From Rhodocyclaceae bacterium (lineage in GTDB: Bacteria > Pseudomonadota > Gammaproteobacteria > Burkholderiales > Rhodocyclaceae), in the NCBI GenBank assembly GCA_016702335.1, contig JADJEF010000018.1:434001-498000 (forward strand): a DNA stretch of 64,000 nucleotides, written 5' to 3'. The translations under genes were made by a program, and so were the position numbers. Positions 44,320 through 51,653 of this stretch are shown here, one piece after another (position 1 is the stretch's first letter; the number at the start of each line of letters is the position of its first letter). Under the pieces are notes generated by a model, which did not search any database, had not been told where the DNA came from, and saw nothing but the letters and a program-made list of their open reading frames with translations.

Positions 44320-44733
44320 TCAGTTCGACGCGCTCACGGAAACCCCGCTCCCACGTGCGGGGTGCCAAATGTCGCATTTGGCCAGGCTGCGGCGCAGTGT
44401 CGCTAGCCAGCCCGGCTGCCGGCGCTCGGGGCTGGCGCTAACCCTCGGGGTCACTGTACTTCGTGGGAGTGTCATCGGTGATCGGCCACTTTCCGGCTGA
44501 GTGAGGAGTATTTCGCTGTCTCCGGCGCTGCCCACAGCCTCAATCACCACCTTGGCGGTATCGGGCAGCGTGAGACCTTGGCCGGCCGTCAGCCAGATGT
44601 CCTGCGTACGTCCGCTCACGGTTAGCCAGACGTGCCCGCGGCGGCAGGAAACCAACCAGCTGGCACCGCTTTCAAGAGAAATCAATTCACCAGAGCGCAG
44701 GCGGTAACTCAGTTGTGCTAGTCTCGTTTGCAT
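44320..44733 (-). CDS. DUF2917-like protein
   Basis: A 137-residue protein with the short cupin-like DUF2917 pattern: LRSGELISLESGASWLVSCR, GHVWLTVSGRTQDIWLTAG and GLTLPDTAKVVIEAVG. The ATG at 44733 follows CAGGGAGAGTAAGC. Genes for this family are often divergent from a GcvA-type LysR regulator, as here, and it is presumably the regulator's target. Function unknown. Confidence 0.8.
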   Translation of the reverse strand: MQTRLAQLSYRLRSGELISLESGASWLVSCRRGHVWLTVSGRTQDIWLTAGQGLTLPDTAKVVIEAVGSAGDSEILLTQPESGRSPMTLPRSTVTPRVSASPERRQPGWLATLRRSLAKCDIWHPARGSGVSVSASN

Positions 44734-44827
44734 GCTTACTCTCCCTGATAGCAACCATTTTGCGATGTATTGATGCTGATTCTGGTACATGACCGACAAA
44801 ACGACTAACGATCATTTCTCGATAATG

Positions 44828-44844
44828 TGTGAATTTAATTCACA
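44828..44844. promoter_or_regulatory. Palindromic operator at the LysR start
   Basis: TGTGAATT-T-AATTCACA is a perfect 8-bp inverted repeat with one central base, ending one base before the LysR ATG and lying between the divergent genes. It contains a T-N11-A arrangement typical of LysR-type binding sites, so the regulator probably binds it to control itself and the divergent DUF2917 gene. Confidence 0.6.
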
Positions 44845-45822
44845 ATGCTAGCGCCCGGAAAACTGCCGCCGCTGCCGGCGCTGCGTACCTTCGAGGCCGC
44901 GGCCCGTTTGGGCAGCTATACCCGTGCCGCCGAGGAGCTGCATGTCACCCACAGTGCCGTCAGTCATCAGGTTCGCGCGCTGGAAGAGCAGCTCGGTTTT
45001 GCCCTATTCACGCGTCAGGGTCGGGCCGTGGTGCTCACGCCGGCCGGCGAAGAACTGGCCGCTGTGGCCAACTCCGCCTTGCGTCAGATGGCCGAAGCCA
45101 TCGGCGATCTGCGCCGACGTTCCGACACCCGCCGCTTGTCGATCAGCGTCATGCCTTCATTTGCCGGGCGCTGGCTGGCGCCGCGTATTGCCGCCTTCAT
45201 TGATGCCAACCCCGATTGCGAGGTGAATATTCTGTCCTCGACCGAGCGCGTCGACTTCGCCCGCGAGGCGGTCGATGTGGCAATTCGCTGGGGCCCGGGC
45301 GGCTATAGCGGCGTGCGTGTCGAGCACCTGATGGACGACGTGCTGTTTCCCGTGGTGGGTCCGGCCTTCAGCGGGCGCATGCCGAAGAAGCCGGCCGATC
45401 TTGCCAAACTGCCGCTGCTGCGCTCGGACCTCGAATACTGGACACCCTGGTTTCGCAAGGCCGGCATCAATCTGCCGGAACCCAGTGCCGGGCTCATGCT
45501 CAGTGATTCCGGGCTGCTGGTGCGCGCGGCGATCAAGGGACAGGGAGTCGCGTTGGCCCGACGCAGCCTCGTGTCGCTGGCCTTGCGCCGGGGCCGGCTG
45601 CTGCGCCCGTTTGCCGGCGATCTGGAAGTGGCCTACCACTCACCGTCGCCAACCACCACGCCCGATTCCGATCCAACGCTGCCGCGTTGGCGCTACTGGA
45701 TCGTGCTGCCGCAACGCCGCCAAGACAGCCCGCTGCTGCAACGCTTTCTCGACTGGGTGCGCGAAGAAGCGGCGCGGGACTGGCGCGAGCCGCTTGATCA
45801 ACGCGCCGAACCTCTGGAGTAA
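44845..45822 (+). CDS. LysR-family regulator, GcvA-like
   Basis: A 325-residue regulator with the N-terminal winged helix (LPALRTFEAAARLGSYTRAA, VTHSAVSHQVRALEEQLG) and the GcvA-like effector domain (DVAIRWGPGGYSGVRVEHLM). The ATG directly follows the palindromic operator. The ABC exporter starts 4 bases after its stop, so the two may be cotranscribed. Confidence 0.92.
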   Translation: MLAPGKLPPLPALRTFEAAARLGSYTRAAEELHVTHSAVSHQVRALEEQLGFALFTRQGRAVVLTPAGEELAAVANSALRQMAEAIGDLRRRSDTRRLSISVMPSFAGRWLAPRIAAFIDANPDCEVNILSSTERVDFAREAVDVAIRWGPGGYSGVRVEHLMDDVLFPVVGPAFSGRMPKKPADLAKLPLLRSDLEYWTPWFRKAGINLPEPSAGLMLSDSGLLVRAAIKGQGVALARRSLVSLALRRGRLLRPFAGDLEVAYHSPSPTTTPDSDPTLPRWRYWIVLPQRRQDSPLLQRFLDWVREEAARDWREPLDQRAEPLE

Positions 45823-45826
45823 AGCC

Positions 45827-47620
45827 ATGGACGCCACTCACCCGCTCAAACGCCTGCTCGCGTATGCCACGCCCTATCGGCGCGACTATTGGCTGGCGAT
45901 GTTCTATTCCGTGCTCAACAAGTTTTTCGATGTGCTGCCCGAGGTCTTGATCGGGGTTGCAGTCGACGTCGTGGTCAATGGGGAAAAGAGCTTTCTGGCC
46001 CAGCACGTCTTGTCGGGTCTGGGCTTTGTGGGTATTACCGACACCTGGTCGCAGCTCTTGGTGCTGGGCGGGCTGAACATCGTGATCTGGGGCGGCGAGT
46101 CGTGGTTTGAATATCTCTACAACCTGCGCTGGCGCAATCTGGCGCAGAACCTGCAACACGATTTGCGCATGGACACTTACGGCCATCTGCAAAAGCTCGA
46201 CCTGCAGTTTTTCGAGAACCAGCGCACCGGCAACCTGATGTCCATCCTCAACGAAGACATCAACCAGATGGAGCGCTTCGTCAATGCCGGGGCCAACGAG
46301 ATTTTGCAGGTGATCGCCTCGTCAATACTGGTCAGTGCGGTGTTCTTCGTGCTGCAGCCGACGCTGGCGGTGATTGCCCTGCTGCCAGTGCCCTTCATAC
46401 TGTTCGGCGCGTTCTGGTTTCAGGGCCGGCTGGCGCCGCGCTACGCCGCCGTGCGTCAGGCCGCAGGCGATGTGAGTGCGCGGCTGAACAACAACCTGCT
46501 CGGCATCGCCACGATCAAGGCCTTTACCGCCGAGGCCTACGAGGCCCGCCACATTGCCGAGGCGAGCATGGACTACCGCCAGCGCAATGCCGAGGCTATC
46601 CGCTGGAGCTCGGCGATCACACCGGTGATCCGCATGGCCATCCTCGCCGGCTTCACCGCCACGCTCGTCTATGGCGGCTGGCTGACCATCCACGGCACTC
46701 TGGCCGTGGGCGCGTATTCAGTGCTGGTGTTCCTGACCCAGCGCCTGCTCTGGCCTATGACCCGGCTCGCTGATGTGGCCGACATGTACCAGCGCTCGAT
46801 GTCGGCCATCGACCGTGCACTGGGCCTGCTCGATACGCCGGTGGGCATTACAGCCGCTGGCAAACCGCTCGATGCGACGCAGGTGCGTGGCGAACTGCGC
46901 TTCGAGAACATCGGCTTTGGCTATGGCGAAACGACGGTGCTGGACGGTATTAGTCTCCAAGTCGGCGCTGGCGAGACGGCGGCTTTGGTCGGTAGCACAG
47001 GCTCGGGCAAGAGCACGCTGCTCAAGCTGCTGCTGCGCTTTTACTCATCGCAGCGCGGGTGCATTTTGCTCGACGGTCAGCCGATTGACGTGCTTGACCT
47101 GCACGATCTGCGCCGCACTATCGGCTATGTCGCACAGGATGCCTTTCTCACCGACGCTACCGTCGCCGAAAACATTGCCTATGGCCTGCCCGAGGCCACC
47201 GACGAGGCCATTCGCGCTGCTGCCGAGCAGGCCGATGCGCTGGAATTCATCGAGCGCCTGCCGCTGGGTTTTGCCACGCGCGTGGGTGAGCGCGGGCAGA
47301 GGCTCTCGGGCGGGCAGCGGCAGCGTTTGGCCCTGGCGCGCGCCATCCTGAAAAACCCGTCCATCCTGATTCTTGATGAGGCGACCAGTGCGGTGGATAA
47401 CGAAACCGAGGCGGCCATTCTGTGCAGCCTGGAGGTGGTGAGTCGGGGCCGCACCACACTGGTCGTGGCACACCGGCTATCGACCGTGCGCCATGCCGAC
47501 TGCATCTATGTCATGGAACATGGGCGAATTGTCGAGCAGGGGCGCCACGAAGACCTGCTGGCGAAAAACGGCAGCTATGCCGCGCTGTGGCGGTTGCAGA
47601 CGGGCGAACGAGGCCGCTAA
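45827..47620 (+). CDS. ABC exporter, fused permease and ATPase
   Basis: A 597-residue half-transporter that acts as a dimer. The six-helix membrane domain covers about residues 20-310; the ATPase has Walker A GSTGSGKST (K395), signature LSGGQRQRLALARA and Walker B SILILDEATSAVD with the H-loop in VVAHRLSTVRH. ATG at 45827 follows GGAGTAAAGCC. Residues about 378-385 (QVGAGETA), just before Walker A, are encoded by a perfect repeat copy at 46958-46981, where related exporters also have a GET(V/A)ALVG stretch. Substrate (lipid, drug or peptide) is unknown. Confidence 0.93.
   Translation: MDATHPLKRLLAYATPYRRDYWLAMFYSVLNKFFDVLPEVLIGVAVDVVVNGEKSFLAQHVLSGLGFVGITDTWSQLLVLGGLNIVIWGGESWFEYLYNLRWRNLAQNLQHDLRMDTYGHLQKLDLQFFENQRTGNLMSILNEDINQMERFVNAGANEILQVIASSILVSAVFFVLQPTLAVIALLPVPFILFGAFWFQGRLAPRYAAVRQAAGDVSARLNNNLLGIATIKAFTAEAYEARHIAEASMDYRQRNAEAIRWSSAITPVIRMAILAGFTATLVYGGWLTIHGTLAVGAYSVLVFLTQRLLWPMTRLADVADMYQRSMSAIDRALGLLDTPVGITAAGKPLDATQVRGELRFENIGFGYGETTVLDGISLQVGAGETAALVGSTGSGKSTLLKLLLRFYSSQRGCILLDGQPIDVLDLHDLRRTIGYVAQDAFLTDATVAENIAYGLPEATDEAIRAAAEQADALEFIERLPLGFATRVGERGQRLSGGQRQRLALARAILKNPSILILDEATSAVDNETEAAILCSLEVVSRGRTTLVVAHRLSTVRHADCIYVMEHGRIVEQGRHEDLLAKNGSYAALWRLQTGERGR
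46958..46981 (+). repeat. Dispersed repeat, copy 11 (in ABC exporter)
   Basis: CAAGTCGGCGCTGG then CGAGACGGCG, in frame, coding QVGAGETA immediately before Walker A. The same residues fit the family consensus there, so this copy might partly reflect the protein. Confidence 0.75.
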
Positions 47621-47694
47621 CTAGCATCGCGCAGTCGCGCCTGCACCCAGTCACGCGCCGGCACTTCCTCGGCGAACAGTTCGTAGTGCATGCT
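47617..47694 (-). pseudogene. C-terminal remnant of a gene cut by the intron fragment
   Basis: On the minus strand the frame ends ...HYELFAEEVPARDWVQARL..., with a TAG that overlaps the exporter stop. The frame is open up to 47694, where the truncated intron copy begins, so the 5' part of the gene is gone from this place. The coded peptide looks genuine (about 24 residues) but no family can be assigned. Confidence 0.5.
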
Positions 47695-48394
47695 TAGGGG
47701 CACGCCTCAGGGCGGGCCGCTGTCGCCGCTCTTGGCCAACATCCTGCTTAACGAACTGGATCATGAACTCGAACGGCGTGGGCATCGCTTTGCGCGCTAC
47801 GCCGACGATATGGTGATTCTGGTCAAGACGCAACGAGCAGGGGAACGGGTCATGCAAAGTTTGACGCACTATCTGGAGGGCCGTCTGAAACTCAAAATCA
47901 ACCCCACCAAAAGCAAGGTGGCGAAGATGAGCGAGTGCGGCTTTCTGGGCTTCACCATCATTCGGGGCAAAATCCGCTGGCTGGAAAAGAAGCTGGCGGC
48001 ATTCAAGCACCGGGTGAAGGAACTCACCGGCAGAAGCTGGGGAGTCTCAATGGAGTTCCGGCTGAACAAGCTGGGACAGTACGTGCGGGGTTGGATGGGG
48101 TACTTTGGCATCAGCGAGTACTACACGCCGATCCCGGAACTGGATGAGTGGATCAGACGGCGTATGCGTATGTGCTATTGGAAACAATGGCGCTGGCCGC
48201 GCACGAAGATCAAGCATCTGCTGGCGATGGGCGTGAGCCTGAAGTCAGCGATCCAGCATGCCACCAGCAGCAAAAGCTACTGGCACATGGCACGTACCCC
48301 GGCGATGCAGCACGCGTTGAACAATGACTGGCTCAAGGCACAAGGGCTGCCGAGCATCAAGAACTTATGGTGCAAGGCGCAGGGCTATTCGTAG
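47695..48394 (+). pseudogene. Reverse transcriptase/maturase fragment of intron A
   Basis: Encodes the C-terminal 233 or so residues: RGTPQGGPLSPLLANILLNE, the catalytic RYADDMVIL, and the maturase region to GLPSIKNLWCKAQGYS. The N-terminal RT motifs are missing. Inactive by truncation. Confidence 0.85.
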
Positions 48395-48487
48395 TCGTCG
48401 AGCGCGTCAATTCGTTGAACCGCCCACTGCGGACCCGCATGGTGGGTGGTGTGGGGAGGGCCGGTTAGAACCCGGTCCTTACCCGAT
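47695..48487 (+). mobile_element. Group IIC intron copy A, 5'-truncated
   Basis: This stretch matches the 3' 793 bases of intron copy B (50173-50965) with only one or two differences. It holds the second half of the reverse transcriptase gene and the 3' ribozyme domains, ending CCCGAT before a TGGGCG cassette boundary. The left junction at 47695 is with chromosomal DNA, so the 5' ribozyme is lost and it cannot splice alone. Confidence 0.88.
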
Positions 48488-48507
48488 TGGGCGTCACTGA
48501 GGTTTGC

Positions 48508-48903
48508 TTAGACGCCAGGAAATTCTTCAACATACCGAGGCTCCCCGAAGAGTGATAGGCAAACGCTCGTAGCCACTACCTTGAGCGAGCAGCCGTTGGT
48601 AAAGCCAAACTGCGCGGATATGTGACCAGTGGCCTTGAATGGCACGGGCAAGATTGACATGGTTTCTTCGCCAGCGATGAGGTTGCCTTCAATTATCCAA
48701 CCGTCGCCAATATCAATAGGTGCGTCGTAGCCCGTTCCGACAAAAGTTAGCTCGCCTTCCTGCACCCATCCGCTACCGGCGTCGACGCCAGGAATACCTT
48801 TCGATTTGTGCAAATAGGCGGCACTGAATTTCAGCGTGAGTTCACCTCGATCTGTACGAATCGAACTTACCCGTGAATCATGAAGCTCAAGAACGCAATT
48901 CAT
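48508..48903 (-). CDS. Integron cassette gene, unknown function
   Basis: A 131-residue protein (MNCVLELHDSRVSSIRTDRG...) starting at ATG 48903, with AAGGCAG just upstream and the cassette boundary TTGGGC 16 bases further up. Its stop lies 20 bases from the intron A end, where the core site GCCCAA abuts the intron. The predicted all-beta composition has two similar halves around GWVQEGELTFVG and GWIIEGNLIAG. No family recognised. As in most cassettes, it has no room for its own promoter. Confidence 0.65.
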   Translation of the reverse strand: MNCVLELHDSRVSSIRTDRGELTLKFSAAYLHKSKGIPGVDAGSGWVQEGELTFVGTGYDAPIDIGDGWIIEGNLIAGEETMSILPVPFKATGHISAQFGFTNGCSLKVVATSVCLSLFGEPRYVEEFPGV

Positions 48904-48918
48904 CGGCTGCCTTGTGAC

Positions 48919-48977
48919 GCCCAACGTGGAGCTAACCGGACTGCGCGGCTTTTTGCGCAGGTCCGGTTGAGCGCAGG
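48919..48977 (-). other. attC-like site interrupted by intron B
   Basis: Begins GCCCAAC (core site, RYYYAAC type) and contains inverted arms GCTAACC and GGTTGAGC and inner pair CTGCGC / GCGCAG around a TTTTT loop. The other core site is completed only after intron B (TTAGCG at 50965). The extra unpaired base is in the right arm, which puts the site in minus orientation, as for the cassettes. Confidence 0.7.
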
Positions 48978-50965
48978 GTGTGCGCCCAGCATGGGCGCGA
49001 TGTAATGGGGTGGAAGTCCCCTGTGGGAGTACCGACATGGATTCATGATGAGTCAAATGATAACCACTAGCCGAAGGCAAGGGCGAGCCCGCGAGGACTG
49101 GTCTGGAGGAAGCCGGAGAGCAAACGTGCGAGGCGACGGACAGAAATTGCATAAAAGGCCTGATCTGCGGGCGAGTCAGCACCACATGGCGAAGCCCATC
49201 GGGACAGCGGATAAGGTAAATGCAGCGCTTGTGTGCGGAAACATCGCGTTCTTACCTGGGGAGATCTGCCGCGCGAGCGGTGACGGACGTTGAACGAACC
49301 GTGGCCCGGTTGAGCCAGACCCAATCAACCAGCGCCGATGCGGGCTGCCCCGCATCAAGGGCGAACAAATCTGGCAGCAACGTTCAGCAACCGAAACAGC
49401 GCCTTGGCCAGTAATGACCGAGGTGACGCGGCAGAAGTCAGCAGCGATCGTAGTAGTCGGGCCGGTTGTGGCGCGGCGAAGGATCAAACAACGAAACACA
49501 AGGAGCAGACGGAGCGATCTCGGCATAGCCGTAGCAACCCCAGACGGGGAAGGCGAGCCGGCGAACAACCCGAACCGAGCCTTGAACCAAGACGACACGG
49601 AACGAAGTGGAAACAAACGAGTTAATGGCGGCGGTACTCTCCAGCGACAACCTGCGAACCGCGTGGAAGCGAGTGAAAGCCAACAAGGGGGCGCCGGGCA
49701 TCGACGGCATCCCCATTGAAGACTTTCCCGCCTACCTGCGGGCGCACTGGGGAGATATCCGACGCCAACTCGACCATGGGCGCTACCGCCCCAGTGCCGT
49801 CCGCCGGGTGGAAATACCCAAGGAGGATGGCAGCAAGCGGCTGCTGGGCATCCCGACCCTCATGGATCGGGTCATCCAGCAGGCCATCGCCCAAGTGCTC
49901 ACGCCGATCTTCGATCCCGGATTCTCGGCATCGAGCTTCGGCTTTCGACCGGGCCGCAATGCACATCAGGCGATCACGCAGGTACAACGGTATGTGAAGG
50001 ACGGCCGCACCATTGCCGTGGATATCGATCTCGCCAAATTCTTCGACACGGTCAATCACGACGTGTTGATGAACATCATCGGGCGAACGATTCACGACAA
50101 GGCGTTGTTGGCCCTGATCGGCCGCTATCTGCGCGCCGGAGTGCTGGTCGGTGAGCACATTGAGCCCAGCGATAGGGGCACGCCTCAGGGCGGGCCGCTG
50201 TCGCCGCTCTTGGCCAACATCCTGCTTAACGAACTGGATCATGAACTCGAACGGCGTGGGCATCGCTTTGCGCGCTACGCTGACGATATGGTGATTCTGG
50301 TCAAGACGCAACGAGCAGGGGAACGGGTCATGCAAAGTTTGACGCACTATCTGGAGGGCCGTCTGAAACTCAAAATCAACCCCACCAAAAGCAAGGTGGC
50401 GAAGATGAGCGAGTGCGGCTTTCTGGGCTTCACCATCATTCGGGGCAAAATCCGCTGGCTGGAAAAGAAGCTGGCGGCATTCAAGCACCGGGTGAAGGAA
50501 CTCACCGGCAGAAGCTGGGGAGTCTCAATGGAGTTCCGGCTGAACAAGCTGGGACAGTACGTGCGGGGTTGGATGGGGTACTTTGGCATCAGCGAGTACT
50601 ACACGCCGATCCCGGAACTGGATGAGTGGATCAGACGGCGTATGCGTATGTGCTATTGGAAACAATGGCGCTGGCCGCGCACGAAGATCAAGCATCTGCT
50701 GGCGATGGGCGTGAGCCTGAAGTCAGCGATCCAGCATGCCACCAGCAGCAAAAGCTACTGGCACATGGCACGTACCCCGGCGATGCAGCACGCGTTGAAC
50801 AATGACTGGCTCAAGGCACAAGGGCTGCCGAGCATCAAGAACTTATGGTGCAAGGCGCAGGGCTATTCGTAGTCGTCGAGCGCGTCAATTCGTTGAACCG
50901 CCCACTGCGGACCCGCATGGTGGGTGGTGTGGGGAGGGCCGGTTAGAACCCGGTCCTTACCCGAT
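48978..50965 (+). mobile_element. Group IIC-attC intron copy B, full length
   Basis: About 1988 bases. It starts with the group II consensus GTGTGCGCCC, has about 630 bases of 5' ribozyme, the RT gene, and 3' domains V/VI (hairpin around CGGTTAGAACCCGGTCC) ending CCCGAT. The RT has no endonuclease domain, as in class C. It lies within an attC core site and in the opposite direction to the cassettes, as is established for group IIC-attC introns. Ends are accurate to about 2 bases. Confidence 0.85.
49607..50872 (+). CDS. ltrA: Group II intron reverse transcriptase/maturase (copy B)
   Basis: A 421-residue protein: RT domains from about residue 10 (KRVKANKGAPGIDGI, RRVEIPKEDGSKRLLGIPT, FGFRPGRNAHQAI), catalytic RYADDMVILV (about 222-231), then the maturase X/GIIM region (RGWMGYFGISEYYTPIPELD). 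No HNH endonuclease domain. The start is GTG at 49607; ATG at 49625 is possible. It aids splicing and reverse transcription of the intron into new sites. Intact. Confidence 0.93.
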   Translation: METNELMAAVLSSDNLRTAWKRVKANKGAPGIDGIPIEDFPAYLRAHWGDIRRQLDHGRYRPSAVRRVEIPKEDGSKRLLGIPTLMDRVIQQAIAQVLTPIFDPGFSASSFGFRPGRNAHQAITQVQRYVKDGRTIAVDIDLAKFFDTVNHDVLMNIIGRTIHDKALLALIGRYLRAGVLVGEHIEPSDRGTPQGGPLSPLLANILLNELDHELERRGHRFARYADDMVILVKTQRAGERVMQSLTHYLEGRLKLKINPTKSKVAKMSECGFLGFTIIRGKIRWLEKKLAAFKHRVKELTGRSWGVSMEFRLNKLGQYVRGWMGYFGISEYYTPIPELDEWIRRRMRMCYWKQWRWPRTKIKHLLAMGVSLKSAIQHATSSKSYWHMARTPAMQHALNNDWLKAQGLPSIKNLWCKAQGYS

Positions 50966-50999
50966 TAGCGCGCATTTTTTGAGAAGAAAGGAAAAGAAA

Positions 51000-51209
51000 A
51001 TGATCCACGGAACTTGCAGTCTTTGCGGCGGCCGAGTTGTTACGCCTGACGTTTGGGGAGGAATACAGCCACCGACTCAGACGTGCGAAAGCTGCGGCGC
51101 AACGAAAGCGAAACCGCATGGCCCTGTGATACAGATGGAGAAACCACGGAAGCCGCATTCTTTGAAGGAAATGACAGAGTGCGACTTCGTGGAGGAACAT
51201 GGGCGCTAA
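51000..51209 (+). CDS. Cassette gene: 69-residue zinc-ribbon-like protein
   Basis: ATG at 51000 follows AAAGGAAAAGAA. Two CxxC pairs (TCSLCGG and QTCESCGA) about 22 residues apart suggest a zinc ribbon. Its stop TAA falls in the core site GCTAAC of the next attC. It runs on the + strand, against the direction of the cassettes as fixed by attC and intI, so it would need its own promoter. No family recognised. Confidence 0.62.
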   Translation: MIHGTCSLCGGRVVTPDVWGGIQPPTQTCESCGATKAKPHGPVIQMEKPRKPHSLKEMTECDFVEEHGR

Positions 51210-51290
51210 CGTAGAGCTAACCGGCGCGGCGCGGCTTTATCGCGCAGCGTCCAGCGACCGAAGGGAGCGAGGTTGAGCGCCATGTTAGAC
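51204..51290 (-). other. Intact attC site
   Basis: An 87-base site with core sites CGCTAAC (left) and GTTAGAC (right), arms GCTAACC and GGTTGAGC (right arm one base longer), and an inner hairpin CGCGGC...GCGCAGCG. The longer arm lies on the GTTAGAC side, so in attC convention it points left, away from intI. It is the only uninterrupted attC seen in the array. Confidence 0.8.
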
Positions 51291-51560
51291 CTCACGGTTT
51301 GAAATTTCTGAAAGCTGTTGCACAAAATTCTCTCCAAACATCTGGTCAACTTTTGCGATTGCCTCGATGGCCTCTGTTGGGTTGAACTGTCGGCCCTCAA
51401 GAACCGCTAGCGCTTGATTGTGCAGCGCATAGGCAAGATGTGCTGCTGCACGAACCGATGGCTCACCAACAGCATTGCTACCTAAATGCCCAGCTAAAAG
51501 CAGACGCAGTTCGAAAACGGCAAAGGCCAATATTTTCGCTTGATCGGTCGTGGCAGTCAT
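51285..51560 (-). CDS. Integron cassette gene, unknown function
   Basis: A 91-residue helical protein (QAKILAFAVFELRLLLAGHL...EAIAKVDQMFGENFVQQ). Its TAA stop is part of the attC core GTCTAAC, typical for cassette genes. Start ATG 51560 is 14 bases from the leading boundary at 51574. No family recognised; GC content is lower than the chromosomal genes. Confidence 0.7.
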   Translation of the reverse strand: MTATTDQAKILAFAVFELRLLLAGHLGSNAVGEPSVRAAAHLAYALHNQALAVLEGRQFNPTEAIEAIAKVDQMFGENFVQQLSEISNREV

Positions 51561-51573
51561 ATTGGCTGAAGAG

Positions 51574-51653
51574 GTCTAACGTGCAGGTGACCGGCGCTGC
51601 GCGGCTTCATCGCGCAGCGTCCAGTGACCGAAGGGAACGGGGTCGACCGGCGG
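51574..51653 (-). other. attC-like site interrupted by intron C
   Basis: Starts with a perfect core GTCTAAC, followed by an inner stem CTGCGCG / CGCGCAG and arms around AGGTGACC and GGTCGACC. The far core (TTAGCC) is displaced to 53642 by the intron. Orientation as for the other sites. Confidence 0.7.

Noticed and set aside
45401..45826. Long N-terminal extension of the ABC exporter frame into the LysR gene
   Set aside because: It is an out-of-frame reading of LysR; the exporter ATG at 45827 has a ribosome site and gives the normal N-terminus.
49329..49345. CCAGCGCCGATGCGG inside the introns as a dispersed-repeat copy
   Set aside because: Only the middle part matches and the flanks differ; it belongs to the intron sequence and is present in all full copies.
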